A stretch of DNA of 64,000 bases, from NCBI GenBank assembly GCA_948567375.1, contig OX419755.1, positions 73,164,944 through 73,228,943 of the forward strand, in the 5' to 3' direction. The translations under genes and the position numbers were made by a program. This stretch comes from Lunularia cruciata. Lineage: Eukaryota > Streptophyta > Marchantiopsida > Lunulariales > Lunulariaceae. Positions 11,781-20,900 of this stretch are shown here, one piece after another; the first letter of the stretch is position 1; every line of letters starts with the position of its first letter. The notes under the pieces were generated by a model. It saw only the letters and a program-made list of their open reading frames with translations. It did no database searches and was not told the DNA's origin.

Positions 11781-12210
11781 ATGGATGCGCCGGGAGGCCA
11801 ATTTCCCGCACCTAGCTGTCCATTCTCAAACCCATTCCACATCAAGGTTATGTACATCCAGCGTGAGCAGATGAGGGTATCGCTAGTTTATCACTTTGGT
11901 GTAGAATTCATGGATAGAGTGATGAACTCACCAAACCCGGTGATTCTACCTGTGGTGATATATGACAGAGAGTGGGATTTGACAATCTACATTCTATTAT
12001 GATAATATGGATATGAATGTCCCAAATCCTCTCCCTTTCAACACTCAAGTAGAAATCCGTTATGTAGTGAGGCCGAAAGTGGTGTTTAGAGATTTTGTGG
12101 TTAGGAATTTTGGTGAGGAGTATTATCAACAAGTGATAGCTTCTGAGGTCCCAATGGTAGTTCCAATAGTTCGTGCGCCTTCCAGAGTGATTATATTGAC
12201 TCTGTATTGA
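11781..12210 (+). pseudogene. Unrecognised 5' coding remnant of C3 element X
   Basis: Two short frames (11781-12002 and 12007-12210) precede gag. They share a loose motif: VYHFGVEFMDRVMN...VILPVVI and FVVRNFGEEYYQQVIA...MVVPIV. They may be two halves of one older ORF or a duplication. I do not recognise the family. The internal stops make this non-functional here. Confidence 0.35.
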
Positions 12211-12243
12211 AGTAGACATTAGCAATTGAGTGTTGCAGGAACC

Positions 12244-13330
12244 ATGGATCCGCAATTGCAAGAGTTGGTGCAAGGAATGCAAGGGATGTTGAATGAATTT
12301 TGAGAGATTAAGATGACCATGGAGACATTACAAAGTCTAGTGCAGATCCTCAGGAACGATCAAGCCATGCAAGAAGAAGAGCCGTCTTAAAACCCAATAC
12401 TGCGACTGAAGTACTTGGAGAGGCACCCTTGCCTACAAACCCTATCAACAATGAAGCCACATTGCTACTCCGGATGAAGAAGACCTACAACATCGAGCCT
12501 TACAAGGGGCAGCGTTTGAGTAGAGTAGTGGAAAATTGGATCTCGAGAATGAATTGATATTTCCGATTTTTCTCAACAGAGATTACAGAGCATGCTACAT
12601 GCGTGTTTGCATGTGGGTACTTGACCGATAAAGCCCTCACATGGTATGATGCTTGGGAACGATCCATGCTAGCAGAGAGAAGGGCGGTCACATGGACAAC
12701 AATGCAAGAAGGACTGCTGAAGAATTTCCAATTAGTGGATTTTGTGCAAATGGCTCGAACCCGACTATGGGGATTGAGACAGAAGAATAGCATACAAGAG
12801 TATGTGGAGGCATTTCTGGATCTACAAGTTGCAATTACCAACATGAGTCCAGTAGATGCTCTCGACAATTTCAAACGAGGGTTGAAAGAGCGGATTTGCC
12901 AAGAAGTCATGGTGCAAAATCCTCGCACGGTATTTGAAACCATTGCTTGTGTGCAGAGAATAGCAAGAGCATTAGGTGGAGGTGAAGGAGTAGCTCCACC
13001 TCAACATTATTGGGCAGAAATGCCACACATGGGTGGACCAATACCGATAGAATTGGGCAACCTTTGATTCCGGGATCGAGGATCACGACCGCTTCAAGGG
13101 GAGCGGGGACAAGTAGAAGAACAAAGAGATGGAGTCCCACAAGGAGAAGGGACTTAAGGAGAACAATGCCGTTGTTACAAATTGTGGCCGTATTAGGCAC
13201 ATATCTACCAACTGTCGCACTTGTTTCCCTAGAGGCCCTTGGCCTTTGTTTAGGCAATCTTTGAACAACATGGAGAGACACATTGAAGAGGAGGAGGTGG
13301 AAATCACTTCGGGAAATGAAGATTGCTAGT
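12244..13330 (+). pseudogene. gag of C3 element X
   Basis: A start MDPQLQELVQGMQGML at 12244 is followed by a stop. The capsid-like Retrotrans_gag region is open at 12603-13067 (LTDKALTWYDAWE, VEAFLDLQ, FKRGLKERI). The nucleocapsid knuckle near 13168-13218 is split by one extra base: CRCYK is in one frame and CGRIRHISTNC in the next. Gag would form the particle that packages the RNA. This copy cannot encode it in one piece. Confidence 0.8.
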
Positions 13331-13430
13331 AAATGTACCTCGCGGCCTTACTGGCTCAATAAGGAAGCAAAGAAGCAAGGGAAGGAAGAAGAATAATGCG
13401 CAAAGATCCCAAAAGGCAACCTCACAATTG

Positions 13431-15729
13431 ATTGTCGTGAATGGAATCCTAGAAGGTAATCAAGTGAGAGTATAATAGATCCGGGAGCACTAGAGAATTT
13501 CTTGTCTTGCTCTGTTGCAATAAGATTGGGAATGGATCTAGAAAGAGATGGAAGTGAAGAAGGAGAGTTACCAAATGGGCAAACAGAGAGGATTGAATCA
13601 TTACTTAGACAGGTAACCCTCTCTGTAGGAGAATATAAGGAAGCAATTGAGTGGCGAGTGATATAGTTAGCTCGTTATGATGCAATTTTAGGCATGCCAT
13701 GGATGGAGCAGTACAACCTTATGGTGGATTGGAGTAAGAAAGTAGTGAGAACCGACCAATGGTCAATCATTGGGGTTAAAGAAAAATCACACAGGCAGAA
13801 ACTGCCTCTATATGTCGTAGGGACGGCAACTATCTGTAAGACCGATAGATGTTTTATAGGTCTAATAAGAGAAGTCCAGAGTGCACAACTCAATGGACAA
13901 ATTCTTGAGAAATTGAAGGATGTGGTGGATGAGTTTCAAGACGTCTTTCTTGATGGTCTACCCTTAGGATTACCACCAAAAAGGTGAGTAGATCACAAAA
14001 TCGAGACACTTGTGGGGAAGACGCCTCCTTGTATGGCCCCATATTGCCTATCACCTCATGAGTTGGAGGAGTGTAAGACTCAAATTGAGGAGATGCTGCA
14101 AAAAGGGTTCATCCAACCTAGCATATCACCATATGAGGCCCCTGTCTTGTTTGTGAAGAAGAAGGATGGTACAATGCGCATGTGCATTGACTATCGGGGT
14201 CTCAATCAGCAAACGGTGAAGAAAAAATACCCCTTACCTCGCATGGATGACCGGTTTGATCAACTCCATGGAGCGAGATACTTCACCAAACTGGACTTGC
14301 GGAGTGGTTACAATCAAATCCGAATCGCAGAGGAGGATGTGTACAAAACTGCCTTTCAAACCAAGTATGGCCACTTTGAGTATCTTGTGATGCCTTTTGG
14401 CCTCACCAATGCACCTGCCACTTTCATGAGTCTAATGAGTGACATATTTCATCCATACTTGGATAAGTTTGTTATCATCTTCTTGGATGATATCTTAGTA
14501 TACAGTAGCACGATGATAGAACACAAACAACGTCTACGGGAGGTCCTCCAGATTCTAAGACTAAATCAGTTGTACGCCAAAATCTCAAAGTATGAGTTTG
14601 GCAAGTCTGAAGTAGACTACTTGGGGCATAGAGTAAGTGTAGAGGGCATTCAAGTATTGACAGATAAAATAGAGGTCATTCAAAAATGGAGTGCCCCAGA
14701 AGATCAGACTCAACTTAAGAGCTTCTTGGGGTTGACGAGATTCTATCATAGATTTGTCAAGGACTTGTCCAAGGTTGCATAGCCCTTAACGGTACTATTT
14801 GGCAAGGGGAAGAAGTGGACATGGGGAATTGCACAAGAGTTGGCCTTTCAAGAATTGAAGGCCGCCTTGCTACATGCACTAATCTTGAAGTGGTATGCCC
14901 AAAACATCCAATCAAGTTGGCTATAGATGCATCAGGCGTAGCAATGGGAGTAGTCCTACAGCAAGAGTGGCATGATGGATGGCATCCAATTGCATATTTC
15001 TCTCAAAAGTTGTTACCGACAGAGCATAACTACCACACCACAGAAGAGTTGGCCATTGTTCTAGCAACCAAGCATTAGAAGCACTACCTGGGCAAGAAGG
15101 CATTTGTAGTAGAGATAGACCACAAACCTCTAGTCTACCTCGAGACGCAGAAGGATCTATCTCATCGCCAAATTCGGTGGGCAGAGTGGCAGCAACGCTT
15201 CAACATGACAATCACCTACATGAAAGGTAAGAAGCAACTTGCAGATGCATTCACCCGCATGCCAATGGCCAACAACTTGGTGGCAGAGGTAAAGATTAAC
15301 CCTGAATTCTAGCAAGAGATTCTAGCTACTACAAAAACTGATCCATAGATTGTAGAAGCACAATCATCCAAAGGTGTCACCAGCACCCAAGGACTCACCT
15401 TTTGGGATGGCAAATTATGGATCCCAAATGTCCTAGAATTACGCACCACCATTCTAGCGGAATGTCATGATTCGGCCATTGCAATTCATGTTAGAGTGGA
15501 CAAGACCTTGGATGCAGTCAAGCGCTATTACTATTGGCCCAAGATGAGCAACGACGTGATGTATTATGTGCGTAGCTGCCTACTTTGTCAATAGAACAAA
15601 GCCTCTAATCAAGCTCGTGCAGGGCTCCTTCAACCTCTCCCCACTCCTACCCAACGTTGGGAACAAGTGAGTATGGATATCATCTGTGAATTACCCAAGA
15701 CCACCTTAGGGTTTGACTCCATTGTGGTC
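13431..15729 (+). pseudogene. protease-RT-RNase H-integrase (N-terminal part) of C3 element X
   Basis: Protease region about 13431-13750 (a stop just before IDPGALENFL; ARYDAILGMPWM). RT about 14012-14782 with [10 protein letters not shown]-like [43 protein letters not shown] and the catalytic FLDDILVYS. RNase H about 14917-15270 with LAIDASGVAMG, ATKH then a stop, and EIDHKPL. The integrase zinc region about 15520-15600 has YYWPKM and CLLCQ followed by a stop, then VSMDIICELP (first catalytic Asp). The reading ends at ...DSIVV with the GGTC duplication of copy B; the next residues FVDRLSKM are at 23536. Several stops show it is inactive. Confidence 0.88.
15726..15729. repeat. 4-bp target duplication GGTC of G1 copy B (partner 23532-23535)
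   Basis: GGTC lies immediately before TGTAACACCC and immediately after GGCTCACA. Removing B plus one GGTC restores the C3 integrase frame. Confidence 0.9.
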
Positions 15730-16408
15730 TGTAACACCCATTTGTGCATGTGTGTGGTATTGTGATATTTAGCTTGGTATTACAAGTACTTAAGAGATAT
15801 TATTTATATAGAGATAAAGGATGGTTCTATATTAGTCATGGTTAGCTAAAGTTAGTCATAGCTAAGATAGATGGGACCTTACTTTAGAGGAAGTAGAAAA
15901 GATGAGCACCACTATTTTGGATTTTAGTGTGTTGACTTGGTATTATTCCTAGGTGTTTGGCTTTGGGGAAAGAGTTGAGAACTCTTGGGCCCGCAAGCCT
16001 TTTTGTTTTGGATTCTTCTTTAGTCCAAGGATAGCCCATGTGAAGGAATCCTTGCTTTAGTGGTTGGGTCAAGATAAGGGGAATATGCCCATGTGAATGG
16101 ATATTCCTTTCTACTTTTTGACTTTACTTGACTTTTAGTCTAGTAACTTGAGTTACTACGGTAATTAGTAACTTTGGTACGTAACTATTTCACAAGTATA
16201 TAAACAAGGAGTGAGGAGGTACTCATCATCCTTTCATTTGCAACTATCTCTCTCTCATTGAGTTCTCTAGTGAGCAATGTCTTGAGTCTTGGAGTGTTAG
16301 CCTTGGAGGAGTATGATGGAGTTGGGGTTCCTTGCCTTCTTAGTCCATGGTGCGCTACCATAATAGCCATCAGAGGTTCATCCTGAGTGAGAGACAGGCC
16401 GGCTCACA
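15730..16408 (+). repeat. 5' LTR of G1 copy B
   Basis: 679 bp from TGTAACACCC to GGCTCACA. It has the same length as the 3' LTR at 22853-23531. U3 probably runs to about 16230, roughly 25-35 bp after the TATA box. Confidence 0.95.
16197..16204 (+). promoter_or_regulatory. TATA box in G1 LTR
   Basis: TATATAAA preceded by CACAAG and followed by CAAGGAGTGAGG is the clearest core promoter in the family. Equivalents occur at 30457-30464 (D) and in the LTRs of E and F. An upstream GGTACGTAAC contains an ACGT core that could bind plant bZIP factors (inference). Confidence 0.65.
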
Positions 16409-16412
16409 TTTT

Positions 16413-16430
16413 TGGTTCCGTTGCCGGGAC
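16413..16430 (+). other. Primer-binding site, tRNA-Asp-like
   Basis: TGGTTCCGTTGCCGGGAC begins four bases after the LTR. It resembles the tRNA-Asp-type site TGGCGCCGTTGCCGGGGA known from Athila-type elements (about 14 of 18 positions), so Asp tRNA is the most likely primer. The mismatches near the priming end leave some doubt. Confidence 0.6.
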
Positions 16431-16449
16431 CTCTCTAGAAGGCAAGATA

Positions 16450-16620
16450 ATGTTCCGCGTCCAATTCTACATTAGGCAGAAGGAGGCTATGAGAGCTCAC
16501 TTGGAGAGAACATTAGGAGAGGAGAGGGCTGAACTTATGTTAGAGAACCAAGATCCATTTGTATACCCTGTAGTTCATTATGATGTCTTTGAGGTGATTT
16601 TGTACATCTTGTACACATGA
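16450..16620 (+). CDS. Small 5' ORF (56 aa) of G1, function unknown
   Basis: The first ATG after the primer-binding site opens a 56-codon frame (MFRVQFYIRQKEAMRAH ... YILYT). The same frame and length are kept in old copy A (3345-3515) with about seven replacements, and in E (42018-42188) and F. It could be a short upstream ORF that controls translation, or leftover from a longer ORF. In copy D a deletion fuses its first part in frame to gag. No domain is recognised. Expression is not shown by the sequence. Confidence 0.35.
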   Translation: MFRVQFYIRQKEAMRAHLERTLGEERAELMLENQDPFVYPVVHYDVFEVILYILYT

Positions 16621-17268
16621 GAGGAATTGGAGAGATTGTGTGAGGTGGATTGCAGATTTTGGGGATTAAGGTGATTTTGGGCAAAATCTCAAGTTTGAGA
16701 TCTGGACTTGAGATTTCTACACATGATAGCTTGGGTTATCTTTCAGTTAGCACACTTGAAATTATTGAGAGAGCTTCTATGCGCACTGGGCTAGAATTTT
16801 TGAAAGTTGATAGGGTAAAGTGCTCCCGCAACTGCATGCTCTCTGGAAAATTGTACAGAGTCTGCCATTTCTTCAATTTTTAGTGAATTGTCTTGAGAAT
16901 TTCCAAGAAAATTCAGTGCATTGTATCCTACCTGGTGCCACAAAAATTAGAGAGAGATCATTTTTGCGCAGTGCGTTATGAGTTTTTGAAGTGAGGGGGG
17001 TGGTTTTCAGACCAAATCTGAAATATGGGTGCTGAATAGAAAGGTGTCTAGGCCAAATGGCTCGATGAAAAGATCTAAAATTTTGCAGGGAGGGACGCCC
17101 TAGAGTTGTGATCAAGTGTGGAAAATTTCAGAGTACTGTGACATATTCGTTGGGAGATTTGAGTGACATTGTGAGGAAGGGTCAATTCTGCAGAGTGGAG
17201 ATCTCATGCATGAGAAGTTTGAGATCAACAAAAAGCATGTTTGAGTGTTTAGATTCATCTTTGGGAAC
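16621..17268 (+). other. G1 leader between the small ORF and ORF1
   Basis: About 650 bp conserved in all longer G1 copies. It contains short overlapping frames (16650-16883, 17108-17296) that are interrupted by stops and have no recognised domain. Probably untranslated leader that may hold packaging or splicing signals (inference). Confidence 0.4.
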
Positions 17269-17742
17269 ATGGAGGGTCATCAAGAGTGGAAATTGAGATT
17301 ATGCAAGGTTCCCCAAGGGTTTGAGGTGATTGTAGGGGTGGATTTGAGGAAAAGAGAGTTTACAATAGAATTTGAAGAGAGTGTTGAGAGGATCCAAAAA
17401 CCTACACCACTTGGAGGAAAGAGTGAGTCTAAGTGCTTTCTATGTGGAGAGAAGGGACATAAGGCAAGTTCATGTCCATTAACCTTTGAGAGCAAGAGAT
17501 TGAGGGAAAGGAGAGGCTTACTTGACTTGGGTTTGCATGTTGGACCTTCTTCACCAAGATTGGGAGGGAGAAGATCTAAGACCAAGGAGTTGTGTGAGGT
17601 TTGTGGAGTTGAAGGACTTCCAAAAGGACATGAGTGTAGTGGAGTAAAAGCACTTTTGGAAACTTTGGTGAAGGATCTTGGAGAGAGTCTTAGTACAGCT
17701 ACAGAAATACTACCACCTTCATCAGCTAGTTCTCAAGATTAG
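17269..17742 (+). CDS. G1 ORF1: zinc-knuckle protein upstream of gag
   Basis: A 157-aa ORF in the same sense as gag-pol, ending 235 bp before the gag start. I chose the ATG at 17269, the first in the frame after an in-frame stop at 17242. Residues about 20-50 (GFEVIVGVDLRKREFTIEFE) lead into a CCHC knuckle CFLCGEKGHKASSC, then a basic stretch (FESKRLRERR), then a second Cys/His cluster CEVCGVEGLPKGHEC. This arrangement recalls the DUF4283/zf-CCHC_4 tail of plant LINE ORF1 proteins (an impression, not a search). A nucleic-acid-binding role is likely. It is intact in B, E and F, absent from D by deletion, and broken in A and C. Extra ORFs before gag are known in Tat/Ogre elements, but I cannot show homology. 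Confidence 0.65.
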   Translation: MEGHQEWKLRLCKVPQGFEVIVGVDLRKREFTIEFEESVERIQKPTPLGGKSESKCFLCGEKGHKASSCPLTFESKRLRERRGLLDLGLHVGPSSPRLGGRRSKTKELCEVCGVEGLPKGHECSGVKALLETLVKDLGESLSTATEILPPSSASSQD

Positions 17743-17977
17743 TGATGGAGATAATCTTTCAACTTATGGATAAACTATCCATGAGAGTTAGATTAATATG
17801 CACTCTAGGATTTGATGTTGCTATAGAAATCTTGGAGCAACCTGAACCTTTTGTGTTCCCTAGAGTGGATTATTCTCAGATGGTGTTAGTCATGTATATA
17901 CTCTATTAGTAATAGAGTGAGAGAAAAGAAAAGAGAAAAAAAAAATTAAGAGAAAAGAAAGATAGTGAGGGGTTAAG

Positions 17978-20900
17978 ATGGGGAAACTTCCGGTTTTCTT
18001 TGGCAAGGATGGAGAAGATGTGGAGGCCTTTGTGAGAGACTTCAAGAGAGCTTGCATAGGAAACAATGAGAGGAGGAAGAATGAGTGGGCCTCATTATTA
18101 CCAGATTTCTTTGAGGATGCAGCACTTACATGGTATGAGTCAGAATACCAAAAGAGAGAGAGGAGAGAGGGGGAAGAGGAGTCTTGGGAGACTTTGACTT
18201 CAGCACTCATTGAGAACTTTCTTCCTGATGAGAGTTATGAGAGATTGATGAGTGAGGTTACATTTCTCAAGCAAGGAGATGGAGAGAAAGTGAGGGTCTA
18301 TGTGGAAAGAGTGGAAAAGTTGGAGTCCAGATTTCGCATAGTGTTGAGGAAGGGTGGGGATGATGTGGAGACTACAATGATTGGCATAGGGGCCATGCTC
18401 ACCAAGAATTTTGTGGGAGGATTGAGACCACAAATTAGAAGCAAGGTGAGATATGAGAAACCTTCTTCCAAGGTTGAAGCTATCAAGATCGCAATTCGTA
18501 TGGAGGAGAGTTTGGAAGGGGATGAGAGTGATTTGGTGGTGAAGGAGGTTGTGCATCCTCCTCAAGGCTACAAGTATGGTGGAACTTCTGATACTTTGGT
18601 GACAAGGGTTGCACCACAAGTAGTAGTTGCTCCAATTCTTGCACCTCCACCAAAAGATCCACTCCAAACCATCACAGAACAACTTGCGGATCTCAAGATC
18701 AATGTGGTGCAACTATGGGAGAAGAGAGAGGTGGATCAGAATGTAGGGAGAGGACCTAGGAGTTATGGAAACTATCCATATAGAGGAGGCCAACCAGCCA
18801 ACAATTTCAATGATAGAAATTGTTTTGGTTGTGGAGGAAGAGGCCATATCCAAAGGAATTGCCCAAATTCCACTTACCATGGAGGAAGGGGTTATGAGGG
18901 AGCCAATAGAGGGAAAGAGGGAGGTAGTGAAACCCAAGTGGCTCCTAATCCCAACAAAGGTAAGGGGATAGCATCCATAGATGTGGTTGAGAGCAAGTAT
19001 GAGAAGGGAGAGTGCTCAAACTCCAAGGGTCTTAATTTGGAGCTTTTGGCACAAGAGAAGAAGAGAGCTCGTTTTGCAGAGGATGTTCACTCTTCTCAAG
19101 GATTTACTTCAAGCAAGGATACTCCTATGTCTACTAGGAGCACTCGCACCTCAACACCATCAACAACAAAGACTCCAAGGAAGAAGTTGGGGATGGAGGA
19201 CTTCTTGATCTCAAAGCAACAATGGAACTACAATGTGTTGGAGGATGTTGGTAGTCACAAGGCTAACATCACAGTGGGCCAATTAATTGCTTTGAACCCT
19301 ACCTTGAGAAAGGAGCTTAGAGATGGTTTGAGTTCTACAAGGAGCAAAAAGAAGAAGAAGGCAAAAGTTCCAGTATCAATGGGGGTGGTGGATGCCAAGC
19401 CAGCACCATGGGAGGCTTGTGAATATGCCTCCAAGATTGATGTGAGAGTGAATGGTCACAACATCAAGGATGCATTGGTTGATGGAGGATCAGCAGTGAA
19501 TGCCATGTCAGAAAGGTTGATGAAGAAGTTGGGTATGATACCCTCAAGACCTTCAACATTTGTGGTGAGCATGGCAAACAAGCAACAAGTTCGACCAGTA
19601 GGGGTGATGGATAAGGTGGTAGTTTCAGTTATGGGAGTTCAAAATCTCATGACTTTCCAAGTCTTGAAGGATTCAAGCTATGACTTACTTCTTGGGAGGC
19701 CATGGTTGAGAGCAGCACGCACAACTGATCGATGGCACAAAGGGTACTTGAGGATTGGGCCATCAAACCATAGAGTCACTGTTCCTGTGACTAACACCAC
19801 CAACACTTCACATTCAGATACCCCATCTTCTAATTATTGGGAATCAGATTCTGAAGAAGGAGCTTCAGGTGTGGACACAAGCATGGAAGAGGAGACTTCC
19901 ACGGAGGAAGATGAATCTGAATCTGATTCAGATGTGTATCCCTTGTGTGCTATGGATTTTGCACCTAAGCCAGAGGTTTTGAAGGACCCAGATAAATCAC
20001 CATTGACACTTGAGGAGGTAGAGAGAAGGTTATCTACCCTCAAGTATGGCCCAAATGTTACCAAGGAGGAGAAGGTGAGATTTGAGGAGATTTTCCGCAA
20101 GTTCATCCATGTGTTTGCTTTTAGTTACAAGGATTTGAAGGAAGTCACCTTGGAGGAGCACAAGATAGAGGTGGAGTCACATGCAAGACCAATCCGCCAA
20201 AAGCAACGTCGCATTAGCCCACCAATATCTTTGGTTGTGAAGGAGGAGATTGATAAGCTCAAGGAGGCTGGATTTATCTTTGAGGTGGAGAATTCAGAAT
20301 GGGTGTCTCCAATTGTCATTGTGAAGAAAAAGAATGGCAAGCTTCGGGTATGTGTGGATTACAAGAAGCTCAATGCTGTTACCAAGAAGGACTACTACCC
20401 ATTGCCATTCATTGATGAGATCTTGGAGGAGGTTGCAGGTCATGAGAGGTACAGTTTTGGAGATGGTTATAGTGGATATAACCAAATAAAGATTGCACCA
20501 GAGCATCAACAACTCACCACATTCACCACACCTTGGGGAACTTACGCTTTCAAGGTCATGCCTTTTGGGCTTTGCAATGCTCCAGCCACATTCCAACGGT
20601 TCATGAACAAGGTATTTGAACCTTTCATTGGGAAATTTGTGAGAGATTTCATTGATGACTTTTGTGTCTATGGGAGCAAGGAGGAGCACTTTGAGCACCT
20701 AATCAAAGTCTTGCAACGCTTGGATGAGGCAAATGCATCACTCAACCCAGAGAAGTGCATTTTTGGATGTGAAGAAGGTCTACTTTTGGGGCACATCATC
20801 TCCAAGGATGGAATAGCAGTTGATCCTGAGAAGGTGAGGAAAATCTCAGACCTTCCATTCCCTTCAAGCTTGACAAAGTTACGCCAATTCTTGGGAATGG

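Noticed and set aside
15725-15730. 5-bp target duplication for G1 (GGTCT in B, GTTCT in E)
   Set aside because: It would need the LTR to start with G. Copies D and F match over four bases only, so the fifth match is chance and the TG...CA ends with 4 bp are kept.
15884-16072. 62-codon and 61-codon antisense ORFs found in every G1 LTR
   Set aside because: They are identical because the LTRs are identical. They change freely in older LTRs and have no start context or domain.
18200-18712. 170-codon antisense ORF over gag, repeated in D, E and F
   Set aside because: It is the reverse shadow of gag. It recurs only because the copies are nearly identical, and it is broken in older copies A and C.
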